A DNA stretch of 64,000 nt from the NCBI RefSeq assembly GCF_026339735.1, contig NZ_JAPEQG010000001.1, positions 6,842,501 through 6,906,500 of the forward strand, given 5' to 3'. This stretch comes from Streptomyces sp. NBC_01669 (GTDB taxonomy: Bacteria; Actinomycetota; Actinomycetes; Streptomycetales; Streptomycetaceae). The stretch's first letter is position 1; each line of letters starts with the position of its first letter. This document shows positions 10,375 through 19,218 of the stretch, one piece after another. The position numbers and the translations under genes are program-made. The notes under the pieces are model-generated. The model did no database searches. It saw only the letters and a program-made list of their open reading frames with translations, and was not told where the DNA came from.

Positions 10375-11963
10375 GTGAGGTCGCGGACGGCACGGGCAGC
10401 GAGCGGCTCGCCCCACCGGCCGGCACATCGGACCGGGACCGTACGGATCCCGGGGCGGCCGCCGGAGCCGGCTGGCGGCAGCTCGACCGGCGTACGGTCC
10501 TCGTCACCGCACTCGTCTCGACCGGCGTGGCGGCCGGCGCCGCGGTGCCCACCACGCTCGGCCTGGCCGGACGGCTCGGCCTCGCGGCCGCCGTCGCCTG
10601 GGTGCTGACCGGCGCGCTCGCAATGATCGGCTGCGGTGCGGGCGGCGACTACATACGCTGGCGGCGCACCCGCTATCGCATCGGCGCCGAGCGCATCGAG
10701 CTCCACACCGGGCTGCTGCTGGTCAAGAAGCGCTCACTGGCCCGCGAACGCATCCGCAGCGTCGACCTCACCGCCCACCCCCTGCTGCGGATCCTCGGCC
10801 TCGTCACCGTCCGGATCGGTACCGGTGAGCACACCGGCAACGAGGCCACCCTGGAGCTCGACCCGGTCCGCAGGAGCGAGGGCGAACGGCTCCGCCACGA
10901 GCTGCTGACCCGCGCGGCCACCGGTGTGCCCGGCACCCACCGCGAGGGCGAGCTCGCCGCACTCGACCCGCGCTGGATCCGCTACGCACCGGTCTCGTTC
11001 GTCACCCCCGCCCTCGGCGGTGCGGCGGTCGGGGCGGTGCTGCAGGTCAGCGACTGGTTCGGGGAACAGGGCCAGGTGCTCCACTGGATCGGCGACCGCT
11101 TCCGGGACACCTCGCTGCTCATGATGGCCGTGATCCTCGCCGTCACCGCGACGGTCGCCGGGGTGTTCGGCGCGCTCGGCCTCTGGGTCGAGATGTGGTG
11201 GAGCTACCGCCTTGAGCGAGAACCTGGCGGCACCCTGCGGATCCGGCGCGGACTCCTCACCTCCCGGTCCGTCACCATCGAGGAGCGCCGACTGCGCGGC
11301 GTCGACGTCGTCGAACCGCTCGGTATCCGGCTGTTCGGCGCCGCCCGGGTGGACGCGATCACCACCGGCCTCGCCAAGGACGACGAGGAGCAGCACGGCG
11401 ACCACAACACCCTGCTGCCCGCCGCGCCCCGCAGCGTCGCAGACGCCGTGGCCGCCGACGCGCTGCGCGAGACCACGGCCCCGACCGGTGCCCCGCTGAT
11501 CCCGCACCCCCTCGCGGCCCGTGGCAGACGGCTGCGCCGGGCGGTCCTGGCCGTCCTGGCACCCGTGCTGATCCTTGGTGTCCTGGGCGTGCTGCTGACG
11601 CCCGTCCTGCTGTGGGTTGCCCTGGGCTGCGCCGTGGTGGGGCTGCCGGTCGGCGTGTTCCTGGCCCGTGATGCGTACCGCGGCCTGGGACACGCCCTCA
11701 GCGGTGACTATCTGGTGACCCGCTCCGGCACCGTACGGCGGTCCACCGCCGCACTGGAGCGGGCCGGAGTGATCGGCTGGACGGTCAGGCAGTCGTACTT
11801 CCAGCGGCGGGCGGGGCTGCTGAGCGTGACCGCCACGACGGCGGCCGGAGCGGGCGCCTACACGGTGCACGACGCCGGTACGAGCGAGGGCCTCGGCTTC
11901 GCCTCCGAGGCCGTCCCCGGCCTGCTGGAGCCCTTCCTGGAGCGCACGCCGCCGCACGCCTGA
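10371..11963 (+). CDS. Large PH domain membrane protein (YdbT-like)
   Basis: 530 residues with three repeated PH-like (DUF304) modules, each after a pair of membrane segments: first near YRIGAERIELHTGLLLVKKRSLARERI, second near LRIRRGLLTSRSVTIEERRLRGV, third near LVTRSGTVRRSTAALERAGVIGW. It forms a coupled pair with the preceding gene. The start is the ATGA-overlapping ATG at 10371; the open frame begins earlier but lies inside the upstream gene. The function is unknown beyond a probable membrane scaffold role. A cold-shock gene remnant and a shared terminator follow. Confidence 0.85.
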   Translation: MSEVADGTGSERLAPPAGTSDRDRTDPGAAAGAGWRQLDRRTVLVTALVSTGVAAGAAVPTTLGLAGRLGLAAAVAWVLTGALAMIGCGAGGDYIRWRRTRYRIGAERIELHTGLLLVKKRSLARERIRSVDLTAHPLLRILGLVTVRIGTGEHTGNEATLELDPVRRSEGERLRHELLTRAATGVPGTHREGELAALDPRWIRYAPVSFVTPALGGAAVGAVLQVSDWFGEQGQVLHWIGDRFRDTSLLMMAVILAVTATVAGVFGALGLWVEMWWSYRLEREPGGTLRIRRGLLTSRSVTIEERRLRGVDVVEPLGIRLFGAARVDAITTGLAKDDEEQHGDHNTLLPAAPRSVADAVAADALRETTAPTGAPLIPHPLAARGRRLRRAVLAVLAPVLILGVLGVLLTPVLLWVALGCAVVGLPVGVFLARDAYRGLGHALSGDYLVTRSGTVRRSTAALERAGVIGWTVRQSYFQRRAGLLSVTATTAAGAGAYTVHDAGTSEGLGFASEAVPGLLEPFLERTPPHA

Positions 11964-11976
11964 CCCCGCTCCGGTG

Positions 11977-12069
11977 TCAGGCGGATCGGACGTCCTCCGC
12001 CTGCGGACCCTTCGGGCCGTTGACGACTGGGACTCGACGCGCTCGCCCTCGGCGACGGTCCGGCCGTCC
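11977..12069 (-). pseudogene. Remnant of a cold-shock domain protein gene (C-terminal end)
   Basis: Read on the minus strand, one frame gives GRTVAEGERVE and the next gives VVNGPKGPQAEDVRSA ending in TGA. Joined, they match the last 28 or so residues of CspA-type proteins, which typically end in a VEF-GPKGPQA-V pattern. A one-base shift separates the halves, and no N-terminal cold-shock motif (KWFN, KGFGF) is visible upstream. I read it as a decayed 3' fragment. It lies between two convergent operons. Confidence 0.65.
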
Positions 12070-12216
12070 CGGGTGCCGCGCCCTCGCCGTAGCGTGTGAC
12101 GCCGCCCTGAGCCGGGTTTGTCTCCGGGTGGGATCGAGTGCGCCGATGCGGCACCGCAGACGGCCAGTGGCACGGCCCCGGCTCGGCGGATCGCTCCCAC
12201 GGGCGCCGGACAGCAG

Positions 12217-12254
12217 ACAGGCCCGGTCCGCTCCTGGGAGCGAACCGGGCCTGT
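12217..12254. terminator. Bidirectional terminator between the PH-domain genes and pgl
   Basis: ACAGGCCCGGT (12217-12227) pairs with ACCGGGCCTGT (12244-12254), and the stem continues past one mismatch as CGCTC/GAGCG to a CTGG tetraloop. The stem is about 16 bp. It lies 23 bases beyond the pgl stop and serves converging transcripts. Confidence 0.8.
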
Positions 12255-12276
12255 TGTCAGCCGCGCTGACGACCAC

Positions 12277-13059
12277 TCAGGGAGAGGCCGGCGGATACAG
12301 CGCGCGCGGCAGCTGCGAGGCCGCCGCCGAGTCCAGCAGCCACAGCGTGCGGCTGCGTCCGTACGCGCCCGCCGCCGGGGCCTGGATCTCCCCGGCGCCC
12401 GACAGTGCGATGGCGGCGGCCTCCGCCTTGTCCTCGCCCGCCGCGAGCAGCCACACCTCGCGCGCGGCCCGGATCGCGGGCAGCGTCAGCGAGATGCGGG
12501 TGGGCGGCGGCTTGGGAGCGCCGTGCACACCGACGACGGTGCGTTCGGTCTCCCGTACCGCGGGCAGCTCCGGGAAGAGCGACGCGACATGCGTGTCCGG
12601 GCCCACGCCCAGCATCAGCACATCGAACGTCGGGACCGGGCCGTGGTCCTCCGGACGGGAGGCGGTGGCCAGTTCGGCGGCGTACGTGGCGGCGGCGGCG
12701 TCGGCGTCGTTGCCGCAGGGACCGTCCGAAGCGGGCATCGCATGGACCCGGGACGGGTCGAGCGGCACCGAGTCCAGCAGGGCCTCACGGGCCTGCGTGA
12801 CATTGCGCTCCGGATCGCCGTCCGGCAGGAACCGCTCGTCGCCCCACCACAGGTCTAGCCGCGACCAGTCGATCGCGTCCCGGGCGGGCGCGGCGGCGAG
12901 CGCGGCCAGCAGGCCGTTGCCGTTGCGCCCACCGGTGAGGACCACCGAGGCGTAGCCGCGCGCGGCCTGGGCGTCCACGATCTTCGTGATCAGCCGGGCC
13001 GCGGCGGCCTGCGCCATCAGCTCCTTGTCGTGATGCACGACAAGTTGAGGGGCACTCAC
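12277..13059 (-). CDS. pgl: 6-phosphogluconolactonase
   Basis: 260 residues. It hydrolyses 6-phosphogluconolactone, the second oxidative pentose phosphate step. Motifs: VLTGGRNGNGLL, LWWGDERFLPDGDPERNVTQAREALL and the LMLGVGPDTHVASLFP loop with the catalytic histidine. The GTG start (complement of 13057-13059) overlaps the opcA stop as GTGA. It is the last gene of the tkt-tal-zwf-opcA-pgl operon. Confidence 0.95.
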   Translation of the reverse strand: MSAPQLVVHHDKELMAQAAAARLITKIVDAQAARGYASVVLTGGRNGNGLLAALAAAPARDAIDWSRLDLWWGDERFLPDGDPERNVTQAREALLDSVPLDPSRVHAMPASDGPCGNDADAAAATYAAELATASRPEDHGPVPTFDVLMLGVGPDTHVASLFPELPAVRETERTVVGVHGAPKPPPTRISLTLPAIRAAREVWLLAAGEDKAEAAAIALSGAGEIQAPAAGAYGRSRTLWLLDSAAASQLPRALYPPASP

Positions 13060-14078
13060 TTCGCTGCCGCCCTCTTCGCCGCGGTCTTCTTCGCCGCGGT
13101 CGGGGTGGTGGCGGGCTCGGACGCCTTCGCCGCGGAGGGCTCGGGCCCCGCCGCGTCGGCCAGATTCTCCACACCGAACTTCACCGTGGCCTCGTAGGTG
13201 TTGTCCGGGTCCAGACGGCGCAGCTCCTCGGCGAGCAGCTCGGCGGTCTCCCGCCGCTTGAGCGCCACCGCACGGTTCGGCTGTCCCTCCATGGAGAGCG
13301 TGGCCAGCGAACCGTCCGGGCGGTCCAGGACGATGGTGCCGCCCTTGGTCTCCATCCGTACGGCCGTCAGGCCGGGACCGGCGGACAGCGTGCGCCGCAC
13401 CGGTACCTTGAGCCGGTCCGCGAGCCACATGGCGAGCAGTTCGCAACTGGGGTTCTCCGACTCGCCCTCGACCGTCGCCGACAGCACCTCGACGGGCTTC
13501 TGGTCGAGCGCGGCCGCCAGCATCGAACGCCACGGGGTGATGCGGGTCCAGGACAGATCCGTGTCGCCCGGGGTGTACGACTGGGCGCGCGCCGCGAGTT
13601 CGGCGCTCGGCGCCTCCGCCGAGTAGGCGTCCGTGATCCGGCGCTGGGCGAGCGCGCCCAGCGGGTCCTTCGCCGGGTCGGACGGTGCGTCCTCGGGCCA
13701 CCACAGCACGACCGGGGCGTCCGGCAGCAGCAGCGGCAGGACCACCGACTGGGCGTGGTTGGCCAGTTCACCGTGGAGGCGCAGGACGATGGTCTCGCCG
13801 GAGCCCGAGTCGGAACCGACCCGTACCTCGGCGTCGAGCCGCGCGTCGCGCCGGCTGCGCGGCGAGCGGCTGACCCGCTTGATCACCGCGATGATCCGCG
13901 AGGGGTGCTCGCGGGAGGAGTCGCTCGCCGCCTTGAGGGCGTCGTACGCGTTCTCCTCGTCGGTGACGATGACCAGGGTCAGCACCATGCCGATGGCCGG
14001 CGTGCCGACGGCACGCCGAGCCGACACCAGCGCCTGGTTGATCTTGCTGGAGGTGGTTTCCGTGAGATCGATCTTCAT
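13056..14078 (-). CDS. opcA: Glucose-6-phosphate dehydrogenase assembly protein OpcA
   Basis: 340 residues. OpcA is an actinobacterial and cyanobacterial protein that assembles or activates Zwf. It starts MKIDLTETTSSKINQAL and has LVIVTDEENAYDALKAA, DAPVVLWWPEDAPSDPA and DLSWTRITPWRSMLAAALD, all characteristic of the family. The C-terminus is an Ala/Lys/Pro-rich tail (AKKTAAKRAAAK). It overlaps zwf and pgl by four bases at each end. Confidence 0.95.
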   Translation of the reverse strand: MKIDLTETTSSKINQALVSARRAVGTPAIGMVLTLVIVTDEENAYDALKAASDSSREHPSRIIAVIKRVSRSPRSRRDARLDAEVRVGSDSGSGETIVLRLHGELANHAQSVVLPLLLPDAPVVLWWPEDAPSDPAKDPLGALAQRRITDAYSAEAPSAELAARAQSYTPGDTDLSWTRITPWRSMLAAALDQKPVEVLSATVEGESENPSCELLAMWLADRLKVPVRRTLSAGPGLTAVRMETKGGTIVLDRPDGSLATLSMEGQPNRAVALKRRETAELLAEELRRLDPDNTYEATVKFGVENLADAAGPEPSAAKASEPATTPTAAKKTAAKRAAAK

Positions 14079-15607
14079 GGCCGACGCCAGCTCCGTCCGT
14101 CTCGTGCGAGCATCTCGTCCGCCTCTGCCGGACCCCAGGTGCCCGCCGGGTACTGCGCGGGCTTGCCGTGCTTGTCCCAGTACTGCTCGATCGGGTCGAG
14201 GATGTTCCAGGAGAGCTCGACCTCCTGGTGGCGGGGGAAGAGGTTGGCGTCGCCCAGCAGCACATCGAGGATGAGCCGCTCGTACGCCTCCGGGCTGGAC
14301 TCGGTGAAGGACTCGCCGTAGGCGAAGTCCATCGTGACGTCCCGCACCTCCATGGAGGTGCCGGGCACCTTGGAGCCGAACCGCACGGTCACACCCTCGT
14401 CCGGCTGGACCCGGATGACCAGCGCGTTGCCGCCCAGCTCCTCCGTGGCCCCCGACTCGAACGGCAGGTACGGGGCGCGCTTGAAGACGACCGCGATCTC
14501 CGTGACCCGGCGGCCGAGCCGCTTGCCGGTACGGAGGTAGAACGGCACGCCCGCCCAGCGGCGGTTGTTGATCGTCAGCTTGATCGCGGCAAAGGTGTCG
14601 GTCTTCGACTTGGGGTCGATGCCGTCCTCCTCCAGATAGCCGAGGACCTCTTCGCCGCCCTGCCAGGCGTGCGCGTACTGGCCGCGCACGGTGTGCTTGC
14701 CCAGGTCGTCCGGCAGTTCGACCGCCGTGAGCACCTTGAGCTTCTCGGCGACCAGCGCCTTCGGGTGGAAGGAGCCGGGCTCCTCCATCGCGGTCAGCGC
14801 CAGCAGCTGCAGCAGGTGGTTCTGGATGACGTCACGGGCGGCGCCGATGCCGTCGTAGTAGCCGGCCCGGCCGCCGATGCCGATGTCCTCGGCCATCGTG
14901 ATCTGGACGTGGTCGACGTAGCTCCGGTTCCAGATCGGCTCGAACATCGTGTTGGCGAACCGCAGCGCCAGGATGTTCTGGACCGTCTCCTTGCCCAGGT
15001 AGTGGTCGATCCGGAAGACCTCGTTGGGCGGGAACACGTCGTGCACGAGCTGGTTGAGCTCCTGCGCACTGGTGAGGTCGTGACCGAACGGCTTCTCGAT
15101 GACGGCGCGCCGCCAGGACCCCTCCGTCTGCTCGGCCAGCCCGTGCTTCTTCAGCTGCTGGACGACCTTCGGGAAGAACTTCGGCGGCACGGACAGGTAG
15201 AAGGCGAAGTTGCCTCCCGTGCCCTGTTCCTTGTCGAGCTCCTGGATGGTGGCCTTCAGGGTTTCGAAGGCCTCGTCGTCGTCGAAGTTGCCCTGGACGA
15301 AGCGCATCCCCTGGATGAGCTGCTGCCAGACCTCCTCGCGGAACGGCGTGCGGGCGTGCTGCTTGACGGCGTCGTGGACCTCTTGGGTGAAGTCCTCGTC
15401 CTGCCACTCGCGGCGCGCGAAGCCGATGAGCGAGAAGCCCGGTGGCAGCAGGCCGCGGTTGGCCAGGTCATAGACAGCGGGCATCAGCTTTTTACGGGAC
15501 AAATCGCCCGTGACGCCAAAGATGACCAGGCCCGACGGCCCCGCGATACGCGGGAGCCGGCGGTCCTGGGCGTCACGGAGCGGGTTGGCTCCGGGAACAC
15601 CAGACAA
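14075..15607 (-). CDS. zwf: Glucose-6-phosphate 1-dehydrogenase
   Basis: 510 residues. It oxidises glucose 6-phosphate with NADP. The nucleotide motif VIFGVTGDLSRKKLMPA is near residues 28-44, and the active-site RIDHYLGKE and IEKPFGHDL are present. The start is a TTG (complement of 15605-15607), chosen because GGAGGG lies about ten bases upstream and the protein then begins LSGVPGANPLRD as in relatives; the longer frame would run into tal. Zwf follows tal by five bases and overlaps opcA by four. Confidence 0.95.
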   Translation of the reverse strand: MSGVPGANPLRDAQDRRLPRIAGPSGLVIFGVTGDLSRKKLMPAVYDLANRGLLPPGFSLIGFARREWQDEDFTQEVHDAVKQHARTPFREEVWQQLIQGMRFVQGNFDDDEAFETLKATIQELDKEQGTGGNFAFYLSVPPKFFPKVVQQLKKHGLAEQTEGSWRRAVIEKPFGHDLTSAQELNQLVHDVFPPNEVFRIDHYLGKETVQNILALRFANTMFEPIWNRSYVDHVQITMAEDIGIGGRAGYYDGIGAARDVIQNHLLQLLALTAMEEPGSFHPKALVAEKLKVLTAVELPDDLGKHTVRGQYAHAWQGGEEVLGYLEEDGIDPKSKTDTFAAIKLTINNRRWAGVPFYLRTGKRLGRRVTEIAVVFKRAPYLPFESGATEELGGNALVIRVQPDEGVTVRFGSKVPGTSMEVRDVTMDFAYGESFTESSPEAYERLILDVLLGDANLFPRHQEVELSWNILDPIEQYWDKHGKPAQYPAGTWGPAEADEMLARDGRSWRRP

Positions 15608-15612
15608 AGTGG

Positions 15613-16731
15613 TCAGCCCTCCGAAGGGGCGAGGCGCTTGAGTTCCGCCTCGGTGGAGTTGAGCAGATCGATCCAGGACGCCTCGAACTTCTCGACGCCC
15701 TCGTCCTCGAGGAGCTGCACGACGTCGTCGTAGGAGATCCCGAGCTTCGCGACGGCGTCGAGCTCGGCCTTCGCCTGCTCGTAGGTGCCGGCGACGGTGT
15801 TGCCGGTGACCTGCCCGTGGTCGGCCGTGGCCTCCAGGGTTGCCTCGGGCATGGTGTTCACCGTGCCGGGGGCGACCAGGTCGACGACGTACAGCGTGTC
15901 CTTGTACGCGGGGTCCTTGACACCGGTGGAGGCCCACAGCGGACGCTGCTTGTTGGCCTGCGCCTTGTCCAGAGCCGCCCAGCGGTCGGAGGAGAAGACC
16001 TCCTCGTACGCCTGGTACGCCAGCCGGGCGTTGGCGAGCGCCGCCTTGCCCTTCAGCGCCTTGGCCTCGTCGGTGCCGATCGCGTCGAGGCGCTTGTCGA
16101 TCTCGGAGTCCACACGGGACACGAAGAACGAAGCCACCGAGTGGATCCTGGAGAGGTCCAGGCCCGCGGCCTGTGCCTTCTCCAGGCCCGCCAGGTAGGC
16201 GTCCATGACCTCGCGGTAGCGCTCCAGCGAGAAGATCAGGGTGACATTGACACTGATGCCCTTGCCGATGACCTCGGTGATCGCCGGCAGACCGGCCTTC
16301 GTCGCCGGGATCTTGATGAGCGTGTTCGGCCGGTCGACCAGCCAGGCCAGCTGCTTGGCCTCGGCGATCGTGGCGTGGGTGTGGTGAGCCAGACGCGGGT
16401 CGACCTCGATGGAGACCCGGCCGTCCTGGCCGCCCGTGGCGTCGAAGACCGGGCGCAGGATGTCGGCGGCGTCGCGGACGTCCGCCGTCGTGATCATGCG
16501 GATGGCCTCGTCGACCGTGACCTTGCGGGTCGCCAGGTCGGTGAGCTGCTGCTCGTAGCCGTCTCCGTGCGAGATCGCCTTCTGGAAGATGGACGGGTTG
16601 GTGGTGACGCCCACGACGTGCTGCTGGTCGATCAGCTCGGCGAGGTTGCCGGAGGTGATCCGCTTGCGCGACAGGTCATCGAGCCAGATCGCCACGCCCT
16701 CGTCGGAAAGGCGCTTGAGTGCGTCTGTCAT
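15613..16731 (-). CDS. tal: Transaldolase
   Basis: 372 residues. It transfers a dihydroxyacetone unit between sugar phosphates in the non-oxidative pentose phosphate branch. The N-terminal IWLDDLSRKRI and VVGVTTNPSIFQKAI, and the Schiff-base lysine in LIKIPATKAG, identify the long actinobacterial transaldolase type. ATG at 16731 follows GTAGGAG. It is the second gene of the tkt operon. Confidence 0.96.
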   Translation of the reverse strand: MTDALKRLSDEGVAIWLDDLSRKRITSGNLAELIDQQHVVGVTTNPSIFQKAISHGDGYEQQLTDLATRKVTVDEAIRMITTADVRDAADILRPVFDATGGQDGRVSIEVDPRLAHHTHATIAEAKQLAWLVDRPNTLIKIPATKAGLPAITEVIGKGISVNVTLIFSLERYREVMDAYLAGLEKAQAAGLDLSRIHSVASFFVSRVDSEIDKRLDAIGTDEAKALKGKAALANARLAYQAYEEVFSSDRWAALDKAQANKQRPLWASTGVKDPAYKDTLYVVDLVAPGTVNTMPEATLEATADHGQVTGNTVAGTYEQAKAELDAVAKLGISYDDVVQLLEDEGVEKFEASWIDLLNSTEAELKRLAPSEG

Positions 16732-16765
16732 GAGAATTACATCTCCTACTAGTCGTATAACGGCG

Positions 16766-18868
16766 TCAGCGCGCGGCGGCCGCGAGAGATTCCCGCGCTG
16801 CGGCGGCAACGTGCTCACCGGTGAAACCGAACTCGCGGAAGAGGACCTTGGCGTCGGCCGAGGCACCGAAGTGCTCCAGCGAGACGATCCGGCCGGCGTC
16901 TCCGACGTACCGGTGCCAGGTCAGGCCGATGCCCGCTTCGACGGCGACACGGGCCTTCACGGACGGCGGCAGAACACTGTCCTTGTACGCCTGGTCCTGC
17001 TCCTCGAACCACTCGACCGACGGCATCGAGACCACCCGGGTCGGGATGCCGGCCGCCTGCAGCTCCTCGCGCGCCTCGACGGCGAGGTGGACCTCGGAGC
17101 CCGTGCCGATCAGGAGGACCTGCGGCTCTGTGTTCTGCCCTTCGGCCCCTTCGGCCTCGAACAGCACGTACCCGCCCTTGGCCGCATCCTCGTTCGCCTC
17201 GTACGTCGGCACGCCCTGACGGGTCAGCGCCAGGCCGTGCGGGGCGCCCTTGCCGAACACCTTCGTGTAGCGGCGCAGGATCTCGCGCCAGGCGATGGAG
17301 GTCTCGTTGGCGTCGGCCGGGCGGACGATGTTCAGGCCCGGGATGGCGCGCAGCGAGGCCAGGTGCTCCACCGGCTGGTGGGTCGGGCCGTCCTCGCCGA
17401 GACCGATCGAGTCGTGCGTCCACACGTACGTCACCGGCAGGTGCATCAGCGCGGACAGTCGCACGGCGTTGCGCATGTAGTCGGAGAACACCAGGAAGGT
17501 GCCACCGTAGATGCGGGTGTTGCCGTGCAGTGCGATGCCGTTCATGGCCGCGGCCATGGCGTGCTCGCGGATACCGAAGTGGATCGTGCGGCCGTACGGG
17601 TCCGCGCCCGGCAACGGGTTGCCCGCCGGGAGGAACGACGACGTCTTGTCGATCGTCGTGTTGTTCGAGCCCGCGAGGTCGGCGGATCCGCCCCACAGCT
17701 CGGGGATGATCTCGCCGAGGGCCTGGAGCACCTTGCCGGAGGCGGCGCGGGTGGCGACGCCCTTGCCCGGCTCGAAGACCGGAAGGCTGTCCTCCCAGCC
17801 CTCGGGCAGCTCGCCCGCGGAGATCCGGTCGAACTCGGCGGCGCGCTCAGGGTTGGCGGTGCGCCACGCGGCGAACGTCTTCTCCCACTCGCCCTTGGCC
17901 TCGCGGCCGCGGTCCAGCGCCTCACGGGTGTGCGCGATGACCTCGTCGGAGACCTCGAAGGTCTTCTCCGGGTCGAAGCCCAGGACCTTCTTGGTCGCCG
18001 CGACCTCGTCCTCGCCGAGCGCCGAGCCGTGCGAGGCCTCGGTGTTCTGGGCGTGCGGGGCCGGCCAGGCGATGATCGAGCGGGCCGCGATGAACGACGG
18101 GCGCTCGGTCTCGGCCTTGGCCGCCTGCAGCGCCTTGTAGAGACCCGCGGGGTCCAGGTCGCCGTTCGGCAGCTGCTCGACGCGCTGGACGTGCCAGCCG
18201 TACGCCTCGTACCGCTTCAGGGTGTCCTCGGAGACCGCGGTCTCCGTGTCGCCCTCGATGGAGATGTGGTTGTCGTCCCACAGCAGGACCAGGTTGCCGA
18301 GCTTCTGGTGCCCGGCCAGCGAGGAGGCCTCCGCGGAGATGCCCTCCTGGAGGCAGCCGTCACCGGCGATGACCCAGACCATGTGGTCGAACGGGGAGGT
18401 GCCGGGGGCCGCCTCCGGGTCGAACAGGCCGCGCTCGTAGCGGGCGGCCATGGCCATGCCCACGGCATTGGCGACACCCTGGCCCAGCGGGCCCGTCGTC
18501 GTCTCGACACCGGTGGTGTGGCCGTACTCCGGGTGACCGGGGGTCTTCGAGCCCCAGGTGCGGAACGCCTTGAGGTCATCGAGCTCCAGGCCGTACCCGG
18601 CCAGGTAGAGCTGGATGTAGAGGGTCAGGCTCGTGTGACCCGCCGAGAGCACGAACCGGTCGCGACCGGTCCAGTCCGCGTCGGCGGGGTCGTGCCGCAT
18701 CACCTTCTGGAAGAGCGTGTACGCGGCGGGAGCGAGGCTCATCGCCGTACCCGGGTGGCCGTTTCCGACCTTCTGTACGGCGTCAGCGGCAAGGACGCGG
18801 ACAGTGTCCACGGCCCGCTGGTCCAATTCGGTCCACTGGAGGTCTGTGGTGGTCGGCTTGGTGCTCAC
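16766..18868 (-). CDS. tkt: Transketolase
   Basis: 700 residues. It is a thiamine-diphosphate enzyme that moves two-carbon units among sugar phosphates. Motifs: VGNGHPGTAMSLAP, the TPP/Mg motif VIAGDGCLQEG through DDNHISIEG, and the pyrimidine-domain THDSIGLGEDGPTHQPVE. The GTG start (complement of 18866-18868) has GGAGAGGAG upstream. It heads the operon that runs on to tal, zwf, opcA and pgl. Confidence 0.97.
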   Translation of the reverse strand: MSTKPTTTDLQWTELDQRAVDTVRVLAADAVQKVGNGHPGTAMSLAPAAYTLFQKVMRHDPADADWTGRDRFVLSAGHTSLTLYIQLYLAGYGLELDDLKAFRTWGSKTPGHPEYGHTTGVETTTGPLGQGVANAVGMAMAARYERGLFDPEAAPGTSPFDHMVWVIAGDGCLQEGISAEASSLAGHQKLGNLVLLWDDNHISIEGDTETAVSEDTLKRYEAYGWHVQRVEQLPNGDLDPAGLYKALQAAKAETERPSFIAARSIIAWPAPHAQNTEASHGSALGEDEVAATKKVLGFDPEKTFEVSDEVIAHTREALDRGREAKGEWEKTFAAWRTANPERAAEFDRISAGELPEGWEDSLPVFEPGKGVATRAASGKVLQALGEIIPELWGGSADLAGSNNTTIDKTSSFLPAGNPLPGADPYGRTIHFGIREHAMAAAMNGIALHGNTRIYGGTFLVFSDYMRNAVRLSALMHLPVTYVWTHDSIGLGEDGPTHQPVEHLASLRAIPGLNIVRPADANETSIAWREILRRYTKVFGKGAPHGLALTRQGVPTYEANEDAAKGGYVLFEAEGAEGQNTEPQVLLIGTGSEVHLAVEAREELQAAGIPTRVVSMPSVEWFEEQDQAYKDSVLPPSVKARVAVEAGIGLTWHRYVGDAGRIVSLEHFGASADAKVLFREFGFTGEHVAAAARESLAAAAR

Positions 18869-19037
18869 CCTGAGTCAGGGCTCCTCTCCACTGTTGTAAA
18901 CCGGTGACTGGTGACCGCACCGGGCATCGTCGAGCCTACCCCTGACGCAACACGCATTTTCCGGCTGCTTTCCAGGGTGCAGGCGACCCGCGGAGTTCGC
19001 CTCCCGTATGAGCGCAACGGCTCACTTCTGCGCTACT

Positions 19038-19073
19038 CCGATGAGCGCCACTCCTTACTTATGCGCTCATCGG
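19038..19073. promoter_or_regulatory. Perfect 11-bp inverted repeat in the tkt-ctaB divergent region
   Basis: CCGATGAGCGC (19038-19048) and its exact complement GCGCTCATCGG (19063-19073) are 14 bases apart. A third direct copy of the core ATGAGCGC is at 19008-19015. They lie in the 350-base gene-free region 18869-19218 between divergent tkt and ctaB, where an operator for one or both genes would sit. The rest of that region holds only a weak -10 (TACAGT, 19140-19145) for ctaB. It could also form an RNA hairpin in a ctaB leader. Confidence 0.6.
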
Positions 19074-19218
19074 ACACGGCGCTTCGGCGCGACTCCAACA
19101 CGACCCCACCCCCGCGAAGAACGGCCTGTCCCCAACGTCTACAGTGGTCTGGTTCGCGCAAGTCTTTACTGGGCCTTCATGCCCGGAGCTTGCTGGGATT
19201 TCTCTGTCAGGGGTGTGC

